A stretch of 64,000 bases of DNA from Paraburkholderia sp. (lineage in GTDB: Bacteria; Pseudomonadota; Gammaproteobacteria; Burkholderiales; Burkholderiaceae), in NCBI RefSeq assembly GCF_024281035.1, contig NZ_JAMXLH010000066.1:1-64000 (forward strand). The letters are read 5' to 3'. A program made the translations under genes and the position numbers. Shown here piece by piece: positions 35,356 through 46,425 of this stretch. How positions within the stretch are numbered: position 1 is the stretch's first letter; each line of letters begins with the position of its first letter. The notes beneath the pieces were generated by a model, which was given only the letters and a program-made list of their open reading frames with translations, was not told the origin of the DNA and searched no databases.

Positions 35356-35372
35356 ACAGGAGAGAGAGAGTC

Positions 35373-37304
<1,932 letters not shown>

Positions 37305-37325
37305 CGGCCGATGCGCGCCCGAAAC

Positions 37326-37366
37326 CCTGGCAGGCCCACCCGGCAAAAGGGTGGGCCTGCCGGGGC
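37326..37366 (+). terminator. Hairpin after thiC
   Basis: GGCAGGCCCACCC pairs with GGGTGGGCCTGCC around loop GGCAAAA. Very stable, but lacks a T-run, so it may protect the 3' end or slow the polymerase rather than be a classical terminator. Confidence 0.6.
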
Positions 37367-37517
37367 TTCAATGCACGAAACACTCTTTTACGACTCCAAC
37401 GGCTCTCTGACAATCGCGCACATCCGGATACGGGTTTGCTGGATACGATGGGTGTAGTAGCCGCGCGGCCTGCGTCCCGCATGGGCCGCGCCGCTCGAAA
37501 CCACCCCGGAGTCAAAC

Positions 37518-37739
37518 ATGAAAACCCTCGGACGCGCACGCACCCTTCTCACCCTCACTGCGCTCGTGACGGCCGTCTCGAGCCTCTCCGCTTGTGACAA
37601 CCTGTCGAGACGCGACCGGGACACCATAATCGGCGCGGGCGTTGGCGGCGTGGCCGGTGCGGCGCTCGCCGGCGGCGCGCTCGCGACAGTCGGCGGTGCG
37701 GCGGTAGGCGGCATCATCGGCAACCAGGTCGGCAAGTAA
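37518..37739 (+). CDS. Glycine-zipper lipoprotein (OsmB-like)
   Basis: 73 aa. The signal sequence ends in SLSAC (lipobox Cys26). The C-terminal half is a Gly/Ala-rich zipper GAGVGGVAGAALAGGALATVGGAAVGGIIGNQVGK, expected to insert in the outer membrane. Similar small proteins respond to osmotic or envelope stress; no specific role can be assigned. Followed by a terminator. Confidence 0.88.
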   Translation: MKTLGRARTLLTLTALVTAVSSLSACDNLSRRDRDTIIGAGVGGVAGAALAGGALATVGGAAVGGIIGNQVGK

Positions 37740-37829
37740 GCGCGCACGCGCTGGCACAGCGAACGGCAAAACAGCACAACCGGACGCACCTATAACGACA
37801 GGCAAAAACGCGAAGATCAGAGAGGCTGA

Positions 37830-37870
37830 GCGGCGCATTCCCGGTTCACGGGATGCGCCGCTTCTCTTTT
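37830..37870 (+). terminator. Rho-independent terminator after the glycine-zipper gene
   Basis: GCGGCGCATTCCCG / CGGGATGCGCCGC with loop GTTCA, followed by TTCTCTTTT. Confidence 0.8.
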
Positions 37871-38350
37871 GGGGCACTCCAACCGTACGAAACACACCTG
37901 CGCGTTTCGTCCGCTCCACATTCGCAAACACGTAGCGCGCGCACCCATTACGTGCCGGGGGGAATGCGCCTGCATGCCCGGTGCGCGGCTGTCGCCGCAG
38001 GGTCTATCCTGCGTGCTATTCGCGCACTATGCGCGGCCCGTCCGAGGCCGAAACGCGCCCGCCGCATCGTTGTTTTTAGCGGTCGTGGCAGGCGCAAACG
38101 CGGGCCGCGCACCCCGCGTCAAATCGCCGTCCGCGCCCGGCCGCAACGTCGTTGCGGCCGCAAATGCCGCACCCCGAACTGGGCTTGACGGTAGTTTCCC
38201 TGCTTGACGCCGGTTCCGTCTTTTATATGCTGCTAGGGGGCATCGGGGAGTGAAGCAATATCTTAATTACACACCCGTCTTCACCAGCGCCCCCGCGTAT
38301 CGGAGAGCATCTTTCGCGCCGAATCGAACACGCATAAAACAGGAGACGTC
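37871..38350. other. Region upstream of lldP without a recognisable gene
   Basis: Short overlapping ORFs only, none family-like. The last 150 nt are less GC-rich (TATATGC at about 38225) and probably hold the lldP promoter. No operator could be assigned. Confidence 0.4.
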
Positions 38351-39952
38351 ATGTTCCACCAGTTGTTAACTCCAATCGGCAATTCGCTATTCCTGTCCTT
38401 CTTAATCGCAGCCTTGCCGATCATCACCGTGCTCGCCCTGCTGGGCTGGGCGCGGCGACCCGCGTGGCAGGCCTCGCTCGCCGGCCTGGTCGTCGGCCTG
38501 CTCGTCGCGATCCTCGGCTGGCAGTTCCCGGTCGGACTCGCGTTCAACTCCGTCTTCGCGGGTGCCGTGTTCGCGCTGTGGCCTGTCATGTGGATCGTCG
38601 TCACCGCGATTCTGCTTTACAACATCGCGCTGCGCTCAGGCCGGTTCGCCGCGTTTCGCATGTGGCTGCTCGACCACCTGCCGAACGACCGGCGCATCGT
38701 GCTCGTCGTGGTCGGCTTTTCGTTCGGCGCGCTGTTCGAAGGCATTTCGGGTTTCGGCACACCGATCGCGATCACGAGCTCGCTGCTGATCATGCTCGGC
38801 TTCCCGGCGCTCGAAGCACTGACGTTCACCCTGATCTTCAACACCGCGCCGGTGGCGTTCGGTGCGCTCGGTGTGCCGATCACCGTGCTTGGCGCCGTCA
38901 CCCACCTGCCCGCCGATGCGCTCGGTCAGATGGTCGGCCGCCAGCTGCCGTTCTTCGCGCTGGCACTGCCGTTCTACGTGATCGGCATCTACGCGGGCTT
39001 TCGCAACATGCTGCGCGTGTGGCCGGTCCTGCTCGTCGCGGGCGGCAGCTTCGCGCTCACGCAGTTCGTCACCGCGAACTTCATTAACTACAGCCTGACC
39101 GACGTTCTCTCGTCGCTCGTTTCGCTGATCCTCACGATTGCATTCGTGCACGTCTGGAAACCCGCTCCCGATCCGAAGTTCGAGATCAAGGTCGACCGCT
39201 CGAAGGAAGTGCGCGCCGACGTGCCGGGCGTGCAAGGCTGGTATCCGTGGCTGATCGTGTCCGTGGTCGTGATTCTGTGGACGATCCTGAAGGTGTTCAC
39301 GCACGGCGAGGCGAAGATTCCCTGGCCGGGCCTCGACAAGGCCGTGTTCATCACGCTCTATAACACGCCCTATGGCGCGATCTGGGACTTCCAGCCGCTC
39401 GCCACCGGTACGGCCATTCTCGTCGCCGCGCTGATCACGGCGTTCATCGTGCGTCTGAAGTTCTCGGACTTCTGCGCCGCGATCTCCGACACGTGGGTCC
39501 AGACGCGCATCGCCATCTTGACCGTGGCGACCATCGTCGGTCTCGCCTATCTGATGAACTACTCGGGGCTCACCTACACGCTCGGTCTCGGCGCGGCTTC
39601 GGTGGGTGCGTTCTTCCCGCTCATCTCAGCATTCCTCGGCTGGGTGGCTGTGTTCCTCTCGGGCAGCGACACCTCGGGCAACGCGCTCTTCGGCAACCTG
39701 CAGGTGGTCGCCGCGAAGCAGCTGAACCTGAACCCCGTGCTGATGGCGGCAACCAATTCGTCGGGCGGCGTGATGGGCAAGATGATTTCGCCGCAGAACA
39801 TCTCGACGGGCGTCGCCACCACCGACCTCAAGGGCAAGGAAGGTCACGTGTTCGCGAAGACCTTCAAGCACTCGATCCTGTTGACCGTCCTGCTCGGCAT
39901 CCTCGTGTGGCTGCAGCAAAACGTGTTCACCTGGATGATTCCTCCGCACTGA
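38351..39952 (+). CDS. lldP: L-lactate permease (LctP/LldP family)
   Basis: 533-aa inner membrane transporter with about 12-14 hydrophobic segments. Family landmarks are GFSFGALFEGISGFGTPIAI, NTAPVAFGALGVPI and the C-terminal SGSDTSGNALFGNLQVVAAKQL...NSSGGVMGKMISPQNI. RBS CAGGAGACGTC. Imports L-lactate, probably with glycolate or D-lactate as well. No lactate dehydrogenase gene is adjacent. Confidence 0.95.
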   Translation: MFHQLLTPIGNSLFLSFLIAALPIITVLALLGWARRPAWQASLAGLVVGLLVAILGWQFPVGLAFNSVFAGAVFALWPVMWIVVTAILLYNIALRSGRFAAFRMWLLDHLPNDRRIVLVVVGFSFGALFEGISGFGTPIAITSSLLIMLGFPALEALTFTLIFNTAPVAFGALGVPITVLGAVTHLPADALGQMVGRQLPFFALALPFYVIGIYAGFRNMLRVWPVLLVAGGSFALTQFVTANFINYSLTDVLSSLVSLILTIAFVHVWKPAPDPKFEIKVDRSKEVRADVPGVQGWYPWLIVSVVVILWTILKVFTHGEAKIPWPGLDKAVFITLYNTPYGAIWDFQPLATGTAILVAALITAFIVRLKFSDFCAAISDTWVQTRIAILTVATIVGLAYLMNYSGLTYTLGLGAASVGAFFPLISAFLGWVAVFLSGSDTSGNALFGNLQVVAAKQLNLNPVLMAATNSSGGVMGKMISPQNISTGVATTDLKGKEGHVFAKTFKHSILLTVLLGILVWLQQNVFTWMIPPH

Positions 39953-39971
39953 GCGCCGTTGCGCCCGGCGT

Positions 39972-40008
39972 AAAAAAACCCGCCTGCGTTATGCGCAGGC
40001 GGGTTTTT
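39972..40008. terminator. Bidirectional terminator between lldP and bamC
   Basis: AAAAACCCGCCTGCG / CGCAGGCGGGTTTTT with a short loop; A-run and T-run flank it, so it serves both convergent genes. Confidence 0.92.
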
Positions 40009-40041
40009 CAATGGAGGCCCGGCGTGCGGGCCGCAAAAGCG

Positions 40042-41310
40042 TTACTGCAGTTGCGACACGACGAGGTTCATGATCTCGCGAGCCGGGGTCGACGTATCGG
40101 TCTTGCCGGCGTCGTCGACGATCGCCACGCGCGTCTGGGTCTCGGTAATGGCGCGGACGTTCAGCTTGTACAGCTTCGCGACCTTCTCCTTGCGGCCATG
40201 GAACACCTGGTCCCAGAAACCCTGCGAGTCGGAAGTCATGTCCTTCGGGTCGACGTAGCGCACGTAGTAGATGCCCTTCGTGCGGTCGCGCTCGTCCACG
40301 GTGAAGTTCGCGCGGTCGAGCGCGATGCCCACACGCAGCCACGCGCGGTCATACGACTCGCCGAGCGTGAGTTCCGTCGACGTGTACTGGCCGCCCGACG
40401 ACGACAGGCCGCGCCCGGACTGCGCGGAAGCAGCGGCGTCCTGCGCTGCAAGGCTGGCGTTCTGCGCGGCGACGGCAGCAGCAGCCGGGTCCGCCTTCGA
40501 CGCGGTCTTGTCGGCCTTGTCGTTGTTCTTTGCGTCCGGCTTCGCGTCCGCTTCGGCGACGGCCTGCACGTCGGGCACGCCCGGCTTCGCGTTCGCGAGC
40601 GTCACCATCAGGCGCTTCAGGTATTCGGTTTCGAGCGCGGGATCGTTGGGCTTCGGCGCCCACTTCGTGTTGTCGTTGTTGACGCCACCAACCTGCTCGC
40701 TCAAACCCTTCTGGCTGATGAAGATATAGGTGCCGCCGGCCGGCGACGTTTCGAGGCGCGTGCGGTACTTGTTGCGCTCGGCCCCGACATACGAATTGCC
40801 CATTGCCCACGACAGCGTGTTGCGGATCAGACCGTCGCTGATCTTCTGGTGCGTTTCGTTCCAGTCGGTCTCCATGACGCCCTTGTCGCGCTGGTCGACC
40901 ACCAGCAGGAAACCCTGTTCCTGCCAGAAGCGGCGCACCTGCGGCCAGACCTCGTCGGGCTTCTTGTTGTCGATGACGAGCCAGCTTTCCGTACCGTCAC
41001 GCTGGATATGCATGCCCGCCACCTGCGGGAGCACGCGCGTATCGTCGGCCGACGACGGCGGCGCTGCGGTCTCGACGCGCTGGAGCGCGGAGAGCGAAGT
41101 CTCGCCGCCCACCGGCGGCAGCGAACGCTGGTCGGACGTTTCGTCGAGCATGTTCGGCGGAATGGCCAGCGACGACTCCTTGGCCTTCGTTTTGATGTCG
41201 CTGCGGTAATCGATCTTGGGAGCCGACGGCGAGCTGCAGCCGGCGACCAGCCCGCCTGCCATCAGGAATGCGACAGCACGGATGGCAAGACGTTGATGAA
41301 AATCACTCAT
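40042..41310 (-). CDS. bamC: Outer membrane assembly lipoprotein BamC
   Basis: 422-aa lipoprotein of the BAM complex. Signal peptide with lipobox LVAGC (Cys25), the unstructured lasso segment (SSPSAPKIDYRSDIKTKAKESSLAIPPNML), and two helix-grip domains (about 110-240 and 310-420). Between them is an Ala/Lys/Asp-rich linker (ADAKPDAKNNDKADKTASKADP). Longer than E. coli BamC (344 aa) because of the linker. Confidence 0.93.
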   Translation of the reverse strand: MSDFHQRLAIRAVAFLMAGGLVAGCSSPSAPKIDYRSDIKTKAKESSLAIPPNMLDETSDQRSLPPVGGETSLSALQRVETAAPPSSADDTRVLPQVAGMHIQRDGTESWLVIDNKKPDEVWPQVRRFWQEQGFLLVVDQRDKGVMETDWNETHQKISDGLIRNTLSWAMGNSYVGAERNKYRTRLETSPAGGTYIFISQKGLSEQVGGVNNDNTKWAPKPNDPALETEYLKRLMVTLANAKPGVPDVQAVAEADAKPDAKNNDKADKTASKADPAAAAVAAQNASLAAQDAAASAQSGRGLSSSGGQYTSTELTLGESYDRAWLRVGIALDRANFTVDERDRTKGIYYVRYVDPKDMTSDSQGFWDQVFHGRKEKVAKLYKLNVRAITETQTRVAIVDDAGKTDTSTPAREIMNLVVSQLQ

Positions 41311-41674
41311 GTTCGGGTAATCCCTCGGCTACGCCACGGCCAGTTTGCGTGGATCAACCAATTATTTTACCGGTCCCGGGAGCCCCTGTGCAAAATCCGC
41401 GCCCCGTCACTGATCGACGCACCGGCAATTGCGCCGCTGCCGCGTTCGTCTTCGGTCGAAAACGGGCTCGCGCGAAACCCAAAATCCGGATTTTTACTTT
41501 GATATCAACGCACTGGCGATCGTTTTTGCGTCCGGATACGATCTGCGCACCATAGTCGCGACCGTCCCATGCGAGTGCGTAAAACGCGCCGTTGACCGTA
41601 AAAAGGTTCGGAGCGCTTTATGAGCACACGGAAATAGAGGCGGATGCCGCCTCGCGTGATTCGTCCGTGCGGTG
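41311..41674. other. Intergenic region between bamC and a lipoprotein gene
   Basis: No recognisable gene. The bamC promoter should lie near 41340-41380 on the minus strand. Nothing else was seen. Confidence 0.4.
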
Positions 41675-42226
41675 TCAATCGGACGGGGTGCTCGGGTCGG
41701 GCGTGGTCTTCGCGAGCGACGCCGGCGCGAGCCAGCGAAACGACTTGAGGCCCGACTCGTCGAATGTGCATTCGGCGGCGGCGGGCGTTTGCCGCGGTTT
41801 CTTGATGCCGAGTTTCTGCGTAAGCACGTCGACCGGCGTAGTGAGTTTGGGTGCGGCCTTGGCCGCCGAAGCCTCTACTGCCGCCGAAGCTTCTACAGTC
41901 GCCGATTCCTCTTCGGCCGCCAACTCCGCGGGCGCTGAAGCCGCCGACACAAGCGCGGCCTTTGCATCCGAAGCATCCGAAGCATCCGAAGCGCCGGAAG
42001 CGGCGCCGGCTTGATGCGTCGCTTTGAGGTGACCTTCAACCACGACGCGGCTACCGCGATACGCGACTGCGGTGTGCACGACCGTCAGCTCGCCGTGCGA
42101 CGCGTCTGCGAGACGGCTGCGCATTTCCTGTTGGCACGCGCTGGAATTGCGGTACTGCGCAGCGCATCCTGCGAGCAAGGTGGCGGTGGCCGCGAGGCCG
42201 ACGAGACATACTTTCCGAGTAATCAT
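41675..42226 (-). CDS. Putative lipoprotein, 183 aa
   Basis: Start chosen at MITRKVCLVGLAATATLLAGC, a signal peptide with lipobox LAGC (Cys21); the longer ORF upstream is compositionally implausible. The mature part has a Cys-containing segment (YRNSSACQQEMRSRL) and HTAVAYRGSRVVVEG. A low-complexity ASD/AAE stretch (about 85-135) follows, including three tandem SDA units, and then a conserved-looking C-terminus with ECTFDESGLKSFRW. Family not recognised. Confidence 0.6.
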   Translation of the reverse strand: MITRKVCLVGLAATATLLAGCAAQYRNSSACQQEMRSRLADASHGELTVVHTAVAYRGSRVVVEGHLKATHQAGAASGASDASDASDAKAALVSAASAPAELAAEEESATVEASAAVEASAAKAAPKLTTPVDVLTQKLGIKKPRQTPAAAECTFDESGLKSFRWLAPASLAKTTPDPSTPSD

Positions 42227-42377
42227 TGCTGCTCCATTTTCAGGCTGCAGCAAGTGTAGCGTAAGACCCCGTGCGCCTTTCGGGGCGCCCGCACGCTCCG
42301 TGCGGGCTTGCCCTCTTCCCATCCGCTTACGGGACGAAATTTCGGCGCGGCAGGACGGCGCGTTTGCGATCCAGCCG

Positions 42378-43577
42378 TCAACGGCGATTCGAGCCTGACA
42401 CGACGTCGATCCACACGGCGAGCACGAGAATGCCGCCCTTCACGATCATCTGCCAATAAGCGTCGACATCGAGCATCGACATGCCGTTATCGAGGCTCGC
42501 CATCACGAGCGCGCCGATCAGTGCGCCATACACGGTGCCGGAGCCGCCGCGCATCGACGTGCCGCCGATGAAGCAGGCCGCAATCGCATCGAGTTCGCCC
42601 ATCGTGCCCGCCGAGGGCGAGCCCGCCGCGAGACGCGCCGAATTGACGATGCCTCCGAACGCGCACATGAGGCCCATCAGCGCGAAGATCGCGAGCTTCA
42701 CGCGGTTCGTGTTGACGCCCGAAAGACGCGTCGCTTCGAGATTCGAGCCCACGGCGTAGATGCGCCTGCCGAATACCGTCTGCGTCGCGATCCACGTGAA
42801 GATGCCGACGAGCGCCAGCAGAAGCAGCACGGGCACGGGAATGCCGCCATAGCTGTCGAGCATGACGACAAACGCCAGCACGAGCGCGCCCGCGCCGACG
42901 ATCTTCACGCCGTCCTGCCACAGCGGCGCGACCGGCAACTGATAGCGCCGCCGGTTCGCACGCTGGCGCACGGTCAGCAGTGCGAGCAGCGCAAACAGCA
43001 CGAGCGCGAGCGCGTCGCCCGCGAGTCGCGGCAGATAACCCTGGCCGATGAACACGAAGTTGTCCGAGACCGGCGCGATCGTGGACCCGCCTGTAATGCC
43101 GAGCAGGACGCCGCGATAGGCGAGCATGCCGCCGAGCCCGACGATGAACGACGGCACGCGCCGGTACGTGGACCACCAGCCGTTCAGGAGCCCGACGAGC
43201 ACGCCGAGCGCAAGCACCACAGGCACCGTTGCGACGATGGGCCAGCCGCGGTTCACGTCCAGAATCGCGGCCACGCCGCCGAGCAGGCCGAGCAGCGAGC
43301 CCACCGACAAATCGATCTCGCCCGCGATGATGACGAACACCATGCCGCACGCGAGCATGCCGGTGATCGACATCTGCCGCAGCAGGTTCGAGACGTTGCG
43401 CGGCGTGATGAACGCGCCGTGCGTGAGGGCCGAGAAGAACGCCCAGATCGCAGCGACCGCGAGCAGCAACGCGAGGATCTTGTAGCGCGCGAACAGCTGC
43501 TGGAAGCGCATGCCGAAGCTGTTGCCGCCGTGCTCGGCGTCGTCGCGCACACTTTGGGAGGTGACGTCAGGGGTCAT
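42378..43577 (-). CDS. xylH: D-xylose ABC transporter permease
   Basis: 399-aa branched/ribose-type permease with about 10 membrane helices. Family segments include GEIDLSVGSLLGLLGGVAAI, GLGGMLAYRGVLLGITGG and GTSMRGGSGTVYGALIGALVMASLDNGMSML. Start overlaps the xylG stop by 4 nt. Assignment to xylose rests on linkage to xylFG, xylA and xylB. Confidence 0.93.
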   Translation of the reverse strand: MTPDVTSQSVRDDAEHGGNSFGMRFQQLFARYKILALLLAVAAIWAFFSALTHGAFITPRNVSNLLRQMSITGMLACGMVFVIIAGEIDLSVGSLLGLLGGVAAILDVNRGWPIVATVPVVLALGVLVGLLNGWWSTYRRVPSFIVGLGGMLAYRGVLLGITGGSTIAPVSDNFVFIGQGYLPRLAGDALALVLFALLALLTVRQRANRRRYQLPVAPLWQDGVKIVGAGALVLAFVVMLDSYGGIPVPVLLLLALVGIFTWIATQTVFGRRIYAVGSNLEATRLSGVNTNRVKLAIFALMGLMCAFGGIVNSARLAAGSPSAGTMGELDAIAACFIGGTSMRGGSGTVYGALIGALVMASLDNGMSMLDVDAYWQMIVKGGILVLAVWIDVVSGSNRR

Positions 43578-45145
43578 GCTGCACTCGCTCTTTCAGTTTG
43601 ACCGAGGGATGGGCTGCGCCGGCTCTGGATCGCCGCGCCGAGAATATGTTCCTGCGTGAGACCGCGATTGACGAAGTCGCCGCGCAACTCGCCCTCGCCG
43701 ATGACGAGCACGCGGTCGCTGATGCCCAGCACTTCGGGCAACTCGGAGGACACCACCACGATCGCCACACCGCGCTTCGCAAGCTCGAAGATGAGCTTGT
43801 AGATCTCGTACTTCGCGCCGACGTCGACGCCGCGCGTGGGCTCGTCGAGAATCAGCACCTTCGGGCCGGTCAGCAGCATTTTCGTCAGCACGGCTTTTTG
43901 CTGGTTGCCGCCCGAAAGACTCGCAATCGAGAGCATGGGATTGGCCGCGCGCACGGACAGCCGCTGCATTTCCGTGCGAATGGTGTCGAGTTCTGCAGCG
44001 GCATCGATGCGTCCGCCCTTCGAGAAGCGTTCGAGCACGGCGAGCGTGATGTTGTGGCCCACACCCAGTTGCGGCACGATGCCGTGACGCTTGCGGTCTT
44101 CGGGCACCATCGCGACGCCGGCCTCGATCGCATCGAGCGGCGAGCGGATCTTCAACGGCTTGCCGTCGAGCAGCACGCTCGCCGTGCACGCACCCGGATA
44201 CGCCCCGAAAATGGCCTGCATCGTCTCCGTGCGCCCCGCGCCCACGAGCCCGGCCACGCCCAGAATTTCGCCGCGCCGCACCGAGAACGACACATCGTCC
44301 ACACGCTTGCGGCGCGGGTTCGTGACGTCGAAGCAGGTCACGTTGCGCGCTTCGAACACGACGTCGCCGATCTCGTGCGGCTCGCGCGGATAGAGGTTGC
44401 GGATCTCGCGGCCCACCATCATCGCGATGATGCGGTCGGTCGTGAGCAACTGCATGGGCTCGGTCGCCACGTGCTTGCCGTCGCGGATCACCGTGACCGT
44501 GTCGCACACGGCCGCGACTTCGTCGAGCTTGTGCGAAATGTAGACGCATGCCACGCCGCGCCGCTTTAGATCGCGCACGATATCGAGCAGAATCTTCGTT
44601 TCGGCGGCGGTGAGCGACGACGACGGCTCATCGAGAATCAACAGCTTCGCGCGCTTGTTGAGCGCCTTCGCAATCTCGATGAGCTGCTGATGGCCGCCGC
44701 CGTAGTTCATCACGGGCTGCGCGACGTTGATCGCTTCGATGTTCAGTTCGCGCAGCAGTTCGTCGGCGCGGCGGTACATCGCCGCGTAATTCATGCGGCC
44801 GCCCGGCAGCGTGATCTCGTTGCCGAGGAAAATATTTTCGGCAACGGAAAGCTCCGGCACGAGCATCAGTTCCTGATGGATGATGACGATGCCCGCGCGC
44901 TCCGTGTCGCGCACGTTCGCGGCCTTCAGCGGCTCGCCTTCCCAATCGATCTCGCCGCTCCACGTGCCGTGCGGATAGACGCCGGACAGCACCTTCATGA
45001 GCGTCGATTTGCCCGCGCCGTTTTCGCCGCACAAGCCCACGCATTCGCCGGGCCGCACGGTGAGATCGATGCCGTCGAGCGCTTTCACGCCCGCAAAGGA
45101 TTTGACGATGCCGCGCATCGTCAGCAATGGTTGTGGTTGGGTCAT
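43574..45145 (-). CDS. xylG: D-xylose ABC transporter ATP-binding protein
   Basis: 523 aa with two tandem ATPase cassettes, as in RbsA/XylG. The first has Walker A GENGAGKST and Walker B LLILDEPSSSL. The second has a degenerate P-loop (GLVGAGRTE) and a signature (LSGGNQQKAVLTKMLL). The start at MTQPQPLL gives a normal N-terminus. Translationally coupled to xylH. Confidence 0.95.
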   Translation of the reverse strand: MTQPQPLLTMRGIVKSFAGVKALDGIDLTVRPGECVGLCGENGAGKSTLMKVLSGVYPHGTWSGEIDWEGEPLKAANVRDTERAGIVIIHQELMLVPELSVAENIFLGNEITLPGGRMNYAAMYRRADELLRELNIEAINVAQPVMNYGGGHQQLIEIAKALNKRAKLLILDEPSSSLTAAETKILLDIVRDLKRRGVACVYISHKLDEVAAVCDTVTVIRDGKHVATEPMQLLTTDRIIAMMVGREIRNLYPREPHEIGDVVFEARNVTCFDVTNPRRKRVDDVSFSVRRGEILGVAGLVGAGRTETMQAIFGAYPGACTASVLLDGKPLKIRSPLDAIEAGVAMVPEDRKRHGIVPQLGVGHNITLAVLERFSKGGRIDAAAELDTIRTEMQRLSVRAANPMLSIASLSGGNQQKAVLTKMLLTGPKVLILDEPTRGVDVGAKYEIYKLIFELAKRGVAIVVVSSELPEVLGISDRVLVIGEGELRGDFVNRGLTQEHILGAAIQSRRSPSLGQTERASAA

Positions 45146-45215
45146 ACGCTTTGCACCTCGCTGCAACGGGCCGCGCGCGACGCCGCACGAAACGGCGCGC
45201 GCGCTCCGCATGCCG

Positions 45216-46244
45216 TTACTGGCTCGCCAGTTGTGCCTGCGTGTAGAAACCGTCCTTGACCACGACGTCCACATTGCTCTTCGTGAGCAGCGTCGGCTGC
45301 AGCAGGACCGTATCGACCTTCTTCTTGCCGTTGTCGTACTGCGCGTTGTACGCGGGCTTGTTGCCCTTCGCGAGATCGACGGACAGTTTTGCCGCCTGGC
45401 TCGCAATCAGCTTGAGCGGCTTGTAGACCGTCATGGTTTGCGTGCCCGCGATGACGCGCCTCACTGCCGCGAGGTCCGCGTCCTGGCCCGAAACCGGCAC
45501 TTTGCCCGCCAGATGCTGGGCCGCCAGCGCCTGGATCGCACCGCCCGCCGTGCCGTCGTTCGAAGCGACAACCGCGTCGATCTTGTTGCTGTTCGCCGTC
45601 AACGCGTCCTCCATGATGCGCAGCGCCGTCGAAGCGCTCCATTCCGGCACCCACTGCTGGCCGACCACCTTGATGTCGCCGCGGTCGATGGCGGGCTTGA
45701 GCACCTTCATCTGGCCTGCGCGCAGCATCTTCGCGTTGTTGTCGGTCGGCGCGCCGCCCAGCAGGAAGTAATTGCCCTTCGGCTGCGCGTTGAAGACGCC
45801 CTGTGCCTGCAGTTCGCCTACCTTCTCGTTGTCGAACGAGATGTACGCGTCGACGTCGGCGTCGAGGATCAGACGGTCATACGAAACCACCTTGATTCCG
45901 GCCTTTTTCGCTTCGGCCACAACATTGCCGAGCGTCTTCGAATTGAACGGCACGATCACGATCACATCCACGCCGCGCGAGATGAGATTTTCGATCTGGG
46001 AAATCTGGCGCTCTTCGCTTGCGTCGGCGGACTGCACCGAAACCTTCGCACCGAGTTTTTCGGCGGCTGCGACGAAGTAGTCGCGATCGCGCGACCAGCG
46101 CTCGACACGCAGATCGTCGATGCAAAAACCGATCTCGGGATGATCCTTGCTTGCATGCGCGAGCGGCGCGGCGAGCGAGAGGCTCGCAAGCACGGCCCCG
46201 CAAACGAGCGAGCCGAGAACCGAACGACGTTTGGCAAATTTCAT
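45216..46244 (-). CDS. xylF: D-xylose-binding periplasmic protein
   Basis: 342 aa. Signal peptide to about residue 31 (PLAHA). The mature protein has IGFCIDDLRVERWSRDRDYFV and GVDVIVIVPFNSKTLGNVVAEAKKAGIKVVSYDRLI, the close hallmarks of XylF. First transporter gene, about 70 nt upstream of xylG. RBS GGAGTTGGAG. Confidence 0.95.
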   Translation of the reverse strand: MKFAKRRSVLGSLVCGAVLASLSLAAPLAHASKDHPEIGFCIDDLRVERWSRDRDYFVAAAEKLGAKVSVQSADASEERQISQIENLISRGVDVIVIVPFNSKTLGNVVAEAKKAGIKVVSYDRLILDADVDAYISFDNEKVGELQAQGVFNAQPKGNYFLLGGAPTDNNAKMLRAGQMKVLKPAIDRGDIKVVGQQWVPEWSASTALRIMEDALTANSNKIDAVVASNDGTAGGAIQALAAQHLAGKVPVSGQDADLAAVRRVIAGTQTMTVYKPLKLIASQAAKLSVDLAKGNKPAYNAQYDNGKKKVDTVLLQPTLLTKSNVDVVVKDGFYTQAQLASQ

Positions 46245-46425
46245 GTCTCCAACTCCTTTTCCTTTTTGTTGGCCCGTAGCGGTCCCGCCGATATGCGGAT
46301 CCGGTGCGCCAATGTTTGCAAGACGCACGCGCCCGCGAAAGGACACGGCGGCATGACAACAGGACTACTTATCTTCCTGCACGGCTACTCCGGCCGGGCA
46401 GCTTTCTGCTTCCCCGGCGCCCCAG

